64,000 nucleotides of DNA from positions 34,382,616 to 34,446,615 of the forward strand of contig CM055280.1 of the NCBI GenBank assembly GCA_029237695.1, in the 5' to 3' direction. The DNA is from Conchocele bisecta. Its lineage: Eukaryota > Mollusca > Bivalvia > Lucinida > Thyasiridae. Of the stretch, positions 32,536 through 43,751 are shown piece by piece. Every line of letters begins with the position of its first letter. The stretch's first letter is position 1. The notes under the pieces are model-generated. The model was not told the DNA's origin. It worked only from the letters and a program-made list of their open reading frames with translations, and ran no database searches. The position numbers were made by a program, and so were the translations under genes.

Positions 32536-32739
32536 GGTGTAGCAATATAGTGCAACCTGTTGCCTATAAAGTGGAAAATGTGTGTGGTGTTTGGCATACT
32601 TTTCATCCCGAGATATGCAGATTGCACATTTGTGTGTGTTTTTTTCACAGTATGCAAATAATTCCCATGATGCACCAGACGTCGAAGCAAATCGAGTACT
32701 AGCCTTCACAAAGATCTCTGAATTCAATTTTACTTTCTT

Positions 32740-33005
32740 TTTTTTTTCTAATTTCAATATTTCTCTTAAAAATAAATGTTTTGACAATGGAACAAGAATA
32801 ATCTCAATTCTCATATGCTGTAAAACATGATGGCAATTGGTTCCAGTCTTACACAGCATGAATAAATATGGTATACAAATGTTCAATGTTGGGATGTGAT
32901 TATTTTGTTTATTTCTCCATAACAATGTATGTTGTTACCACGCATTTGAGACAGTTCAAATTAGTGGTAACAAACAACACACAATTTTAGTAGAAATAAA
33001 GAAAA
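32740..33005. mobile_element. Two degraded hairpin-element cores
   Basis: Near 32745, TTTCAATATTTCTCTTAAA then TGTTTTGACAATGG and CTCATATGCTGTAAAACATG is D-like. Near 32915, TTTATTTCTCCATAACAATG then GTTACCACGCATTTGAGAC and TTAGTGGTAACAAAC is B-like. No terminal TTAACCC. Confidence 0.55.
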
Positions 33006-33084
33006 TTGGGAAAACTCATCTACTGTAATTAGATAGTGTCAAAACATATTTCCGAGGGTATATATGTAAGACACAGATCGGGGG

Positions 33085-33375
33085 TCAATCCCAGAACGGG
33101 GGCTAATCTGAAAATGGCTGGAAAGTGAATGAATATTGCACACATGGGACATGCAAGACACGGCTGTCATGGAAACAATAATGGCATACGCATAATTCAC
33201 TTCATTACTTCACTTCACGGTAGTTAATAATGTACGTTTGGCCTCAATGACAAACCCAACGTCTAGTTTCCGCCATTTTTATCTGAAAGCATGCGGCCAA
33301 CAACGTCACCGCTCACTTTGACGTCATTCAAGTTTGAAACGACTGAATTGGCCCCCGTTCTGGGAAAAACTCGGT
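33085..33375. mobile_element. Possible inverted-end element
   Basis: CCCAGAACGGGGGC near 33092 is answered by GCCCCCGTTCTGGG near 33351. About 270 bases lie between, with no repeat copy in the window to confirm ends. Confidence 0.4.
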
Positions 33376-33635
33376 GATTTTGTGCGATTAGCGGCACGAG
33401 TCGTGGCTTAATTTCGCCAACATTGACGTTTGTAGCACAGTCTGACAAAGGAAGGCTTATCTGCGACGCTGACTAGAACAATGGGGCTAATTATGGCATC
33501 TGTGGTTTATAGTAAGGCTTATTTGTGACTGTGACTGGGGAATCGTAGCTAGTTATTTCCCTTTGCAAATATATTTATAGATATCCGGTACTAGAGGCTG
33601 TTTTCAGCATTTATATCTTATTGAATAGCACAAAA

Positions 33636-33716
33636 ATGTTTTGCAAACAGTGTAGATGCAGATCAGACTGCACATATGTGCAGTCTGATCTGCATCTACA
33701 CTGGTTGCAATAGCAT
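33636..33716. mobile_element. Short hairpin element (AACAGTGTAGATGC type)
   Basis: TGCAAACAGTGTAGATGCAG and ATCAGACTGCACA pair with TGTGCAGTCTGAT and CTGCATCTACACTGGTTGCA. The same layout recurs at 35132-35208. Related to the stem of TTAA-C elements. Confidence 0.8.
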
Positions 33717-33961
33717 TAATATGTGTGAAAATATGAATCCGGCAAATAATGCAGTCCTGGGTCAGATTACGCAGGTATATAGTATTATCTAGATCAATAC
33801 TCGTCAAATTCCATTTCACAACAATTCATATGCTACATTCAGCCTTGTTACTAGCAATAAGGCCCTAAACTATACAACAATTTGGACCGGATTTCTATAA
33901 ATAAATTCAAAGGGAAATAACTAGCTATGATCCCTCATTGAGATTTATCGCATCGTTGGCT

Positions 33962-34233
33962 CAGGCCCGTAGCCAGGGGGGGTCGGAGCGGTCGGACAAC
34001 CCCCCCGCCCAACCTCGAGGTCCACTTTTTCAGCCAAAAAATAATAATCGGGTATGGAAGGTCACAGTTAGAAGCTCAGCCGTCGCGGAGAATGCAGGAA
34101 ATTGCATTTCAAACCACCTATATTTCAAATGTTCCCGGGGGGCATGCCCCCGGATCCCCCTAGATACCTCGGGCCCCTTGGGCCTTCGAAACGACCCCCC
34201 CCCCCCCTTCAAACAGGTCTGGCTACGGGCCTG
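33962..34233. mobile_element. MITE with CAGGCCCGTAGCCAGG ends
   Basis: Left CAGGCCCGTAGCCAGGGGG, right TCTGGCTACGGGCCTG. G-rich then C-rich runs follow just inside each end. This end sequence recurs widely in animal genomes and is hAT-like by its CAG start, but I find no clear 8-bp target duplication. Non-coding. Confidence 0.72.
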
Positions 34234-34367
34234 TGATCCACACATATCAAATTTTACCAACATTTCATTTCTTTTTCTATCAAGACGAAATAAGCATCCA
34301 ACTATAAACAATTTGTTTAGCGCTTTCAACACGACATGCCTGTACAGTTGTATTGGTAAAAAGTGTT

Positions 34368-34540
34368 GATCAAGCCGGCTCATCATGATCTGCACTTTTT
34401 GCAAGTAATTTTCATATTTTTAATAACAAAAACACCTCTTTTCATAATTCTACTAGTCTGAAAATCATTTTGTGACGGATTAGTTGCAAAATTGGCATAT
34501 CAAAAGCCATTCCAATTACGTAGGGGTGAAACAGTTATAT
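34368..34540. mobile_element. TTAA-C right-half fragment
   Basis: AGCCGGCTCATCATGATCTG, CTGAAAATCATTTTGTGACG and TAGGGGTGAAACAGTTATA. The left half and TTAA are gone. Confidence 0.78.
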
Positions 34541-35131
34541 AAGTTATTTATTTTTTTCAGCCAACTCACTGATATGATTTTAAACAACAATTTTTTAACA
34601 TTGCATTTAACATATATCTGATATTCAGGGCCTTTAAACAAAACTCTTAAAATTCTTAAATAACACTTTCTGCAAATTTTTAGGCAATAGTTTCTGCAGA
34701 TTATTAGGCAAAATTTTCTGAAAATGTTTGTTAGAAGAAAATGAACAAGACAACATATCCAAAATTGACACCCGACTGTACTGTTTAAAATTATCAGAAA
34801 TCTTTCTTTGAGCCCTTAAATATAAGACCAAATATTCTGACAAACATAAGCACAAACACACAGACAAACAATATACATTCACTTACCATAATTGATGAAT
34901 ATTCTCGAGCCTATAAGATGTATTTCGTCCACCATGGCGACTGCTAATTACCGTCTATACTCCAGTGATGCACAAGTACACACTACCTGACAGTTCTAGA
35001 CATGCACAACTTGCCGCAACAAAACCACGCTCAACTCGTTTCTCACCATTTTGGGCGTACTTCATGTAATCCAGCCTGATAGCATCACAATATGTTTTTG
35101 ACATGCATTAGGAACGATTTGATGAATTCAA
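34541..35131. other. Stretch with weak internal repeats
   Basis: TTTCTGCAAATTTTTAGGCA, TTTCTGCAGATTATTAGGCA and TTTCTGAAAATG near 34667-34730 are three diverged ~25-base units. Nothing else recognised. Confidence 0.5.
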
Positions 35132-35208
35132 GGCAAACAGTGTAGCCCCTGATCAGACTGCGCAAATGCGCAGGCTGATCTGGGGCTACACTGGTCGCAC
35201 ACTGAACA
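35132..35208. mobile_element. Short hairpin element (AACAGTGTAGCCCC type)
   Basis: GGCAAACAGTGTAGCCCC and TGATCAGACTGCGCA pair with TGCGCAGGCTGATC and GGGGCTACACTGGTCGC. Confidence 0.8.
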
Positions 35209-35393
35209 AGACATTTTTTATATTGTCACAGATTTATATATGGCCAACTAGAGAAAAGCAGCTTGTAATACTTGTGGCCAGTTGCGACTCCTGATCTGCC
35301 TAGTATATATACAAGTACCTGCTCTGATAAGGAGCTATTCTGTGAAGTGCTTTAAGTTTGTGCCGTGTGAAGGCCTCTTGACCACCGCTGTGC

Positions 35394-36245
35394 ACAGGTT
35401 GAAGTAACGGACCAAGGTCTATAAATACATTAAATATGCCTAAAAGCATCAATACATGAAGAAAAAAAATAAGCTAAACAATTTTTTTTTTACTCCCTCC
35501 ATATACTCCATATATTGAAGGTTACAAAGTTTTTAATAGGCCGAACCCGGACGGCCTCGAGACGACGGACTCTCACGAAACGTCAACCGAGTTATATCAT
35601 TGTCGCCTATTGCAGAAGTTGGGACAATGTTAGTATTCCGCAACGATATATTCCCCGAAGCGCTATGTCAACGCGTTTTCGAGCTATCGAGGAGTAAACA
35701 TCGGGTTCAAAATACACTTTTACGTCGTCCTGGCCCGTAAAGAAACATTTTGCATAGAGAAAATTTGATCAAACCTACATTTATACCCGTCCTGTGCGTC
35801 ACGACAGACAATTTAATCGCACAGACATTTCTATCATTTCTCGGGAAGCCATGTTTTCCAATCTATGTTCATCCGGAATTCCGTGTGACGTCATCTCATT
35901 ATAATGATCTTTTTGGTTGGTTTTCTTATCTTGTTCCTGGTATATGCACGCTGGCGACTTGCCTTCCGCGGTTATCGGCCAATCATATGTAGTGCAACAA
36001 CGACTGTACGTTTAGCGATGACGCCATCGGGGAAGCCCACGGTGATTGGAAAACATGGCTTCCCGAGAAATGATAGAAATGTCTGTGCGATTAAATTGTC
36101 TGTCGTGACGCACAGGACGGGTATAAATGTAGGTTTGATCAAATGTTCGATTACAAACAATGTTTTCTCTATGCAAAATATTTCTTTACGGGCCGGAACG
36201 ACGTAAAAGTGTACTGTGAACCCGATGTTTACTCCTTTATATAGC
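35394..36245. mobile_element. Large foldback element V, long form
   Basis: Left end CACAGGTTGAAGTAACGGAC, GTCTATAAATACATTAAATA. Inner arms from TCGGGTTCAAAATACACTTT and GACAATTTAATCGCACAGAC pair with sequence at 36070-36230 (GTCTGTGCGATTAAATTGTC ... GTGAACCCGATG). The loop of roughly 170 bases contains GTGACGTCATCTCATTATAA. The arms create overlapping open frames on both strands, not genes. Confidence 0.78.
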
Positions 36246-36349
36246 AGTATTGGCCTCGGAAATGTGTCCGTTCTTACACAGTAAGAATAATTCTGCCACA
36301 GAAGCGGTGTCGCTCCTGCCGAGGCATTTGACCATAACATGATCATGGG

Positions 36350-36963
36350 CATGTGCTAAAGTAAACATCACAAAAACCGTCAGAGAAGTGCATGCTTAAA
36401 ACAAGAAAAAGGTCAAGGTTGGAGAAACTTTTTGACATAAAAACAGCTAAATGCTTCCACAACCATGTGAAGGTCAGAAAGGTCAAGGTCATGTTAATGG
36501 CGGCATGAGTGTGTTCCAAATGTTTACATGTATCAAGTGTCCAAATATTGAAGCAATCCATCATGTAATATTAAAATTATATGATGATGATGAAACTTGT
36601 GCAAACTTATTGACGCAAAACATGGCTAAGTGTTTGCGCCAAAAATGTGAAGGTACAAAAGGTCAAGGTCATATTAATGGTGGGGGGGGGGGGCATTAGT
36701 CTGTTCCAAATGCTCACATGTATCAAGTGTCCAAATATTGAAGCAATCTGTCAAGTAATATTAAAGTCACATCATGATGAAGAAACTTGTACAAACTGTT
36801 TGACGCAAAAATGTGAAGGTAAAAAAGGTCAAGGTCAAGTTAATGGCGGCAGGAGTGTGTTCCAAATGCTCACACATATCAACTGTCCAAATATTGAAGC
36901 AATCCGTCAAGTAATATTAAAGTTATACCATGATGATGAAGTTTGTACAAACTTTTGCTAAAC
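36350..36963 (+). repeat. Tandem-core repeat N, three units of about 165-185 bp
   Basis: Units contain GGTCAAGGTCATGTTAATGG, TTCCAAATGTTTACATGTAT, CAAGTGTCCAAATATTGAAG and GATGATGAAACTTGTGCAAA. A G-run of 14 sits near 36683. Non-coding; resembles pearl-like cores without visible ends. Confidence 0.88.
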
Positions 36964-36967
36964 CAGG

Positions 36968-37225
36968 CGCGACAAAAATATGCGCAATAGCATTTACACT
37001 TCGGCACTAAAATATAGAAAAAACCTGCAGATTGTTGACGTTATAATTCGCTATATTGTTATTGAGAGGGAATTCTACAATATGAAACAAAAATATTACC
37101 ATAAACTTACCTAATAAAGTGTGTATTAGCAAAATTCTTAGGTCACTCTCAACGGAGTAGAAAGTAAACAAGGAATGCTTCAAACGCACATTTGGAAAGA
37201 CCACTCTGTCACAACTCTTTTGTAA
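36968..37225 (-). repeat. Inverted partner of the 32270 repeat
   Basis: TCGCTATATTGTTATTGAGA, AATTCTACAATATG and AAAGTGTGTATTAGCAAAAT are the complements of blocks at 32270-32535. The pair is 4.7 kb apart in opposite orientation. Confidence 0.82.
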
Positions 37226-37344
37226 TGCAGTGTAATTAAATGTACTTGGAACTATATAGAAAGAAGTATGCCTGCTGGGTGATTCACTGACTGAGACTGA
37301 TATATAAATTTGCTGACGAACTGACTGAGTGACTGGCCAACTGA

Positions 37345-37390
37345 CCGACCGACCGACTGATCGATCGATCGATCGATCGACCGATCGACT
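37345..37390. repeat. (GATC)n/(GACC)n microsatellite
   Basis: GACCGACCGACCGACTGATC leads into about six GATC units and back to GACCGATCGAC. Confidence 0.95.
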
Positions 37391-37491
37391 ATCGCCATTT
37401 CTCCAGTCACAGCCACATATACAGATGGCTATTTGCTGACTGAACCAACACTACAAATATGAAGGCTGTATCAGACATTGTGCCAGCGAAG

Positions 37492-37728
37492 GCACAGGTT
37501 GAAGTAACGGACCGAGGTCTATAAATACATTAAATATGCCTAAAAGCATCAATGAAAACAAAAATAAGCTAAAAATATTTTTTTTACTCCCTCCATAGAG
37601 ACTTATAAGTCTCTATGGAGGGAGTAAACAATTTTGTTTAGCTTATTATTTTTTTATTTATTGATGCTTTTAGGCATATTTAATGTATTTATAGACCTCG
37701 GTCCATTACTTCAACCTGTGAGCGAAGG
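37492..37728. mobile_element. 235-bp near-perfect palindrome, short form of V
   Basis: CACAGGTTGAAGTAACGGAC at the left and its complement at the right. The arms (TAAATACATTAAATATGCCT, AAAAGCATCAATGAA, ACTCCCTCCATAGAGACTTA) pair across a centre between 37605 and 37606 with essentially no loop. Outer arms match the V elements at 35394 and 47718. Confidence 0.92.
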
Positions 37729-37927
37729 CTGATCAGGCATTACACTAAACAAGAAAATGTGGCCTCTCGGTACACAAATGCGCCTGGTGGGTGATTGGTG
37801 AAACTCCGGCAAACTTCTTAACCAGACCCATGGACACACACATACACGAACACATGGACGGGAATGGATGGACACAGTAAAAATACTATATGCTTCACGG
37901 CTGTATCGAGACTGGGGGTACTAGAAA

Positions 37928-39399
37928 CAAGAGCTGTAGGAGAACAGCATAGCTCGACTATGAGGGTTGTCGATATACACATAGCTTGACAAAGAAGGTG
38001 GCTGCGGCCTGCATAAAAACCTGAACCAAGGTTGACTAAAAACCTTAACCAAGGGAAATTAAGTAAGTAATTGAAGGTTAAATGTAGGTCAATATCAGAT
38101 ATAGGTCAGGGGTTATTGATGTACATCACTAGGAGATGAAGTTGTCCAAGTATGGTTGATGTAGGCCCAGGAGTATTCCATATACAAGCTTGACTATAAA
38201 CATTAACCAAGTAATTCAAGGTTAAATGTAGGTGAAGGTAAAGTTGACGTACATCCCTATGAGAAAAGAAAGTTATCCAAGTATGGTGTCTGGATGCACA
38301 ATAGTATTCCATGTACAAGCTTGATTAAAAACCTTAACCAAGGTGAACTAAAAACCTTAACCAAGGGGAATTAAGTAAGTAATTCAAGAGGAAATGTAGG
38401 TGAAGGTCAAATATAGGTCAGGGGTTATTGATGCACATCACTAGAAGATGAAGTTGTCCAAGTATGGTGGGTGTAGGGCCAGTAGTATTCCATATACAAG
38501 CTTGACTAAAAACCATAACCAAGGGGAAATTAACTAAGTAATTGAAGAGGAAATGTAGGTGAAGGTCAAATATAGATCAGGGGTTATTGATGTACATCCC
38601 TATGAGAAAAGGTTGTCCAAGTATGGTGTCTGTATGCACAATAGTATTCCATGTACCAGCTTGACTAAAAACCTTAACCAAGCTTGACTAAAAACCTTAA
38701 CCAAGGGGAATTAAGTAAGTAATTCAAGAGGAAATGTAGGTGAAGGTGAAATATAGATCAGGGGTTATTGATGTACATCACTAGGAGATGAAGTTGTCCA
38801 AGTATGGTGGGTGTAGGGCCAGTAGTATTCCATATACAAGCTTGACTAAAAACCTTAACCAAGAGGAATTAAGTAATTGAAGAGGAAATGTAGGTGAAGG
38901 TCAAATATAGATCAGGGGTTATTGATGTACATCCCTATGAGAAAAGGTTGTCCAAGTATGGTGTCTGTATGCACAATAGTGTTCCATGTACAAGCTTGAC
39001 TAAAAACCTTAACCAAGGTAGACTAAAAACCTTAACCAAGGGGAATTAACTAAGTAATTCAAGAGGAAATGTAGGTGAAGGTCAAATATAGATCAGGGGT
39101 TATTGATGTGCATCACTAGGAGATGAAGTTGTCCAAGTATGGTGGGTGTAGGGCCAGTAGTATTGCATATACAAGCTTGACTAAAAACCTTAACCAAGGT
39201 TGATTAAAAACCTTAACCAAGGGGAATTAACTAAGTAATTCAAGAGGAAATGTAGGTCAAGGTCAAATATAGATCAGGGGTTATTGATGTACATCACTAG
39301 GAGATGAAGTTGTCCAAGTATGGTGGGTGTAGGGCCAGTAGTATTCCATATACAAGGTTGACTAAAAACCTTAACCAAGGCGTCACGTGACGGTGACGT

Positions 39400-39432
<33 letters not shown>

Positions 39433-39479
39433 GGTGACAACATAAGCTCTACTTATTCTTCGAATAGTCAAGCTAAAAA
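37928..39479 (+). mobile_element. Tandem-core element I, copy 2
   Basis: Same ends and order as 25792-27478: CAAGAGCTGTAGGAGAACAG, TAGCTCGACTAT, about eight cores of roughly 160 bp, (GACGCC)n near 39400, GGGGTGACAACATAAGCTC and the TATTC-TTC-GAATA hairpin. Cores alternate between two variants (CACTAGGAGATG and CCCTATGAGAAAAGG), so a ~330-bp higher-order unit is visible. Confidence 0.9.
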
Positions 39480-39644
39480 CCACATAGTCCAGTTTTCCAA
39501 TGACACAACATATATTACCACATTCTATTAAGATACAGGAGATGATCAGACATATATCTCTCTCAGAGAAACCCAGATACCATCTTCCCAACTAATAATT
39601 GAAGAGTCTGAGATCAGAGGAATAAACGTGAAAGGGTTTCACAT

Positions 39645-39945
39645 CACAGTAACAGCTAAGGTCATGATAAAAGTTCAATCCAAACACCATGCAGGATGGA
39701 AAGAATTTTCAACACTAGAGCAGGGACTGAACACACGACTTATTCCGGGATTGAAGTGCAATGATCTCTACCAACTAGACTCTCGAGGCATCAGTCGTTG
39801 GTTTTAGGTCTCATCTGAAGACCAGTCTGATGGAAATACTTCTAAAGTACGGTATGTCTTCATCATGTCCAGGGTGGGCATTGAACCCACACTTTCCGGT
39901 ATTGAAGTATATAAAATATGTACCATTAGACTTTGGATCCATACC
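39645..39945 (-). mobile_element. tRNA-headed SINE, minus strand
   Basis: Left end GTAACAGCTAAGGTCATG. On the minus strand the head has TCTAATGGTACA (A-box-like) and a perfect T-arm, GTGGG-TTCAATG-CCCAC, at 39874-39890. A second tRNA-like word (CTGAACACACGACTTATTCC) lies in the middle, so two SINE pieces may be joined. Confidence 0.72.
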
Positions 39946-39953
39946 ACCTCAGT

Positions 39954-40256
39954 GGCCTATTTCACCAACATTGCAAAGTATACTTTTCTAGCCAAGTATA
40001 CTTTGAGGGAGAAATTTTCAATTTAAGGATAAATTTAATAATTTTTATTATACTGAATTTATTACATTATCACAGCCATTTTGGCTGTGATAATGTAATA
40101 AATTCAGTATAATAATTCTGCATATTTTTAATCATCAAATATATGCAACGGTTAGTTCTATATGAAATAATGCATTTCGGGAACAATAATTGATTACTCC
40201 CTCAAAGTATACTTTGCTAGATAAGTATACTTTACAATTTTGATGAAATCGGCTAC
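39954..40256. mobile_element. Foldback element O, intact
   Basis: CTATTTCACCAACATTGCAA and AAGTATACTTTGAGGGAG on the left; CTCCCTCAAAGTATACTTTG and TTTGATGAAATCGGCTA on the right. The centre at 40045-40115 is an exact 34+3+34 palindrome (TTATTATACTGAATTTATTA arms). Confidence 0.9.
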
Positions 40257-40305
40257 TGGGGGCCGTTTCAATGTTGCAATGTTTGTGAAATCGGCTACAG
40301 ATCAT

Positions 40306-40372
40306 TATAACCCATTTCATCCTGCGAATACAGAATTATGTTTGCGGAAAATCATAAATATTTTCCTTCCCA
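40306..40372. mobile_element. TTAA-B end fragment
   Basis: ATAACCCATTTCATCCTGCG and TTATGTTTGCGGAAAATCAT match one B end; the rest is missing. Confidence 0.6.
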
Positions 40373-40577
40373 GTGGCTCATATGATTGAAATATCAAACT
40401 GTTTATAATTATATTATTACCAATGATGTTTAGCCGTTTCTGACCATCTTGCACCGACTAAAGTAACCATCAGCATACATATTGCACTGGCTAAGCTAAA
40501 ATGCCTTGTTATTACCCTGGAAACTCAGGCACAATTTATCCCTGGAAACACATATAAATACTAGAGGATTGTTTTTC

Positions 40578-41479
40578 AGACATATGTCTCCCCAATACCA
40601 CCACTGCATGTTATCAGGACTTGGAAAAGTAGAATTTAAGGCAGCAACAGCATATATGTAGCTACCTTGTATTTTCTGCATAAAGTTGAATATCCCCACT
40701 TTTCACTAAGTCAAGGGCCATAACTCCGTGAATACAGGATGAATCCGCATCTAAAACCCCAGGTGCGCAACTTCAGACGATGACCAGTATTTGTGTAAAG
40801 TTTCACGATTCTAACTGAAATACATTTGGAGATACGCGCGACACAAGTTGAAAATCCCCACTTTTCACTAATTCAAGGGCCGTAACTCTGTGAATACTGG
40901 ACGAATCCGCATCTAAAACCCCAGGTGCGCAACTTCACATGATGACCAGTATTCCTGTAAAGTTTTGCGACTAACTGAAATACATTTGGAGATACGCACG
41001 ACACAAGTTGAAAATCCTTAATTTTCGCTAAGTCAAGGGCCATAACTCCGTAAATACTGGATGAATCCACATCTAAAACCCCAGTTGCGCAACTTCACAC
41101 GATGACCAGTATTCCTGTAAAGTTTTGCGACTCTTTAACTGAAATACCTTTGGAGATACGCGCGACACAAGTTGAAAATCCCCAATTTTCGCTAAGTCAA
41201 GGGCCATAACTCCGTGAATACAGGATGAATCCGCATCTAAAACCCCAGGTGCGCAACTTCACACGATAACTCCGTAAATACAGGATGAATCCGCATCTAA
41301 AACCCCAGGTGCGCAACTTCACACGATGATAAGTATTCCTGTAAAGTTTCACGACTGTAACTCAAAAACTTTTGGAGATATGCACGACACAAATGTTGTG
41401 ACGGACAGACGGACGACAGACGGACGGACGGACAACCTAGCCAAAACCAATATGTCTCCCCCATTCATGGGGGAGACAT
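40578..41479 (+). mobile_element. Tandem-core element J
   Basis: Left ATATGTCTCCCC answers right GGGGAGACATA. Four full cores and one partial core of about 160 bp contain AGTCAAGGGCCATAACTCCG, ATGAATCCGCATCTAAAACC and GATGACCAGTATTCCTGTAA. Then (GGAC)n and a terminal palindrome at 41446-41473 (ATGTCTCCCCCAT-TC-complement) before AATAAG. Confidence 0.88.
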
Positions 41480-41524
41480 AATAAGTATCCTGTAACAAAG
41501 AATTAAGTATCACTATTTGTAAGG

Positions 41525-41742
41525 TTAACCCTTAGACCGCTATCTAAAAAAATTTGTCGTCTGCTGTTTATTTTCAATTTTCAATTTTTATCATCAAAAA
41601 CATGCTTTGACAGCACTTTAGAATGATTTACAACATGCTTTGACAGCACTTTGCTGCCAAAACATGTTTTTATTGAGAAATAAGGCAAGATATAAAAGCA
41701 ACAGCAGACGACAATTGCTGTGAGTAGCAGTCTAAGGGTTAA
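41525..41742. mobile_element. TTAA-A MITE, partly deleted stem
   Basis: TTAACCCTTAGACCGCTATC to AGTCTAAGGGTTAA. ATCATCAAAAACATGCTTTG, then a stem missing its centre (GACAGCACTTTGCTGCCAAA), then TTTTTATTGAGAAATAAGGC. Confidence 0.9.
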
Positions 41743-41889
41743 TACAGTTGTACTGGTTTAGCACAAAAAATGTATTTGGATACAAATTGTTTTGGGAAAC
41801 CACTATTTAATTGGGGTTTCCCAACAAAAAAACTGTAGTATTATGGTATTATCCACAAGTCTTTTCTAAATTGTTCAGTATTTCTGAAG

Positions 41890-42078
41890 GGGAATAAGTC
41901 CTTTTTTTTCTTGTATTTCTCCCTGTAAATATCATGAATATGGCTTGGAATTTCATTAGAATTGAGTCCTCCGGACTCAATTCTAATGAAATTTCAAGAC
42001 ACATTAACAGAGGGAAATAAGAAAAATACTTAGAATTTGTTGGCTGTTATTTTCACCGCTAGCATGCACAGAGTTAAT
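41890..42078. mobile_element. TTAA-K hairpin element
   Basis: Stem GGAATTTCATTAGAATTGAG around TCCTCCGGA with complement TCTAATGAAATTTCAAG. Boxes TATTTCTCCCTGTAAATATC and AGAGGGAAATAAGAAA. Right end GCTAGCATGCACAGAGTTAA. Confidence 0.85.
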
Positions 42079-42334
42079 TAACGTCATTTCTTTTTCGCAG
42101 GCTTCACACTGACAATAACAGTAGCATCTATGCATAGAAGGAAGTTCATCAAAGGGATGGTAATGTATTTGTCGAAGCAAATTAAGTAGATCTGACATAC
42201 TAGGTCTCAGATGATGCCTTGGGTATACAATATGTTGCACTTTATAGACTGAAAATGACCTATAGCAACTAAACACACCAATTTATTTGATCAAATATTA
42301 ACAAGTTTTTTTTTCTGGTATGTGTTATAGACTG

Positions 42335-42500
42335 TGATAAAAAGGGGAGATAATTTTGTAATGTATTAACACTATGACAGTACAGACGGACGGACGGACG
42401 GACGGACGAAGGACATATGGATGGACTGATAATGGATGGAGGGACAAACTGACATTACACCCCCTTAGTCTAAGGGCGTACATCCATTGTTTTCATACAA
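42335..42500 (+). mobile_element. Pearl-like 3' fragment
   Basis: AAAAAGGGGAGATAATTTTG, (GGAC)n near 42385, GGATGGACTGATAATGGATG and a CCCTTAGTCTAAGGG hairpin. Confidence 0.65.
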
Positions 42501-43200
42501 AGGGGTGACCTAAGAAACAATAGGCTTAGGTGGCTATGGAAAATGTTACAATTAAGTTTTCTTTTATCTTAGATCACGCCACCAACCTGTTACTAGGTGT
42601 GACTTCCCAAGCTGTAATGGGGACGGAGGATAAAACAGCCACAGAGTTTACATAGATCACAGTTTACCACCAGTTGAAGTCTGAATTTAAATGCCGTAAA
42701 ACACAGAAAAGTGCATTTCGAAGGGCTAGAAAATAGGACAACCCCCTAGTTATGAATGGTAACTCTTGCAATTACTCCCGTACCGTCCGTAGCTAGCTTG
42801 TAAGTAGATTGTAAGTTACCTTCGCAACTAGACAACCCCCCCCCCCCCAAATGCTGGATCCGCCGCTGAAGCTGCATTTCTCATTTCTCAGTTGGCGGCG
42901 GAGATGTCCCGGTTTGCCAGACTTTAGCCTGATTGGCCCCTTAGAGACAAGAGCGGCGTGATTTCTGGTAATAGCCACAAATGGACGGTGGGTCTCTCAG
43001 GCACTTAGCAGCTCAAAAACTCATAAGTGAATTTGATTTATGTTCGCGAATTGGGTCGCTTCAGCATCTTCGATCGGTTGTAGAAAATATATGAGTTGTA
43101 CTCACCAAATCGATTGGTCTTTAAAAGTACCATCAAGGGTCGGAGAAAATTATTTGATATTCTGTGGTGGAAACTTTGACCATTGGTTTTTTATCATTAT
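42501..43200. other. Stretch without clear element
   Basis: A C-run with CCAAATGCTGGATCCGCCGC near 42850 looks like one end of a CAGCGGCGGATCC-type MITE; no partner end found. No gene. Confidence 0.5.
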
Positions 43201-43378
43201 TTAACTCTTTGCATGCTAGCTAGCGGTGAGACAATATCCAGCAAATTATGAGTATGTTTCTTATTTCTCTCTGAAAATATGTCTTGAAATTTCATTATAA
43301 TTGCATCCTCCGGACTCGATCCTAATGAAATTTCAAGAGACATGTTCATGATATTTATACGGAGAAATAAAAGAAAAT
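43201..43378. mobile_element. TTAA-K hairpin element, left end intact
   Basis: Left end TTAACTCTTTGCATGCTAGC. TTATTTCTCTCTGAAAATAT box, stem AATTTCATTATAATTGCATC with complement, and TACGGAGAAATAAAAG. Fused to a Q fragment on the right. Confidence 0.82.
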
Positions 43379-43558
43379 ATTATAGGAATGAATGACCTTT
43401 TTGTGGAATTTATTGGGGTATAAACTTGGAAAAGTCGCGGGAATACATCTCATCGAGAAGGTTCAAATGAGTGGTCACAACATATACTTTCATTGAGAAA
43501 TAACAAAAATAAAAATAAAATATTTAAACAAATTCATACCCCGCATGTAATGGGTTAA
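43378..43558. mobile_element. Q/TTAA-B chimera
   Basis: Q left arm ATTATAGGAATGAATGACCT to AAGTCGCGGGAATAC switches at about 43447 to a B right half: TCTCATCGAGAAGGTTCAAA, TTTCATTGAGAAATAAC, ending CGCATGTAATGGGTTAA. Confidence 0.82.
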
Positions 43559-43751
43559 ACTTACTATTTCTCTGAAACTTCCCACCAAATTGTTCTCATT
43601 TCACAACATATACTTTCACTCTGAATAAAAAGAAAATATTTCATATTGTTTGTCTGCCTATTACAACACATTGCGAGTTTAATCAATAAGAGCTGCCTCA
43701 GAAGTGGGGAATATTGAATGGTCATTGAAATATGAGCACATAGAGAGCCAT

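Noticed and set aside
32233..32550. 105-codon frame with a similar peptide on the other strand at 37007-37204
   Set aside because: A dispersed repeat pair; differences between copies are mostly amino-acid changing, so no sign of selection on a protein.
33938..34404. 143- and 124-codon frames on opposite strands
   Set aside because: Both span the CAGGCCCGTAGCC MITE, whose C and G runs remove stops; overlapping frames on both strands argue against a gene.
35515..36352. Overlapping 60-126-codon frames
   Set aside because: They arise from the paired arms of foldback V and mirror each other across the loop.
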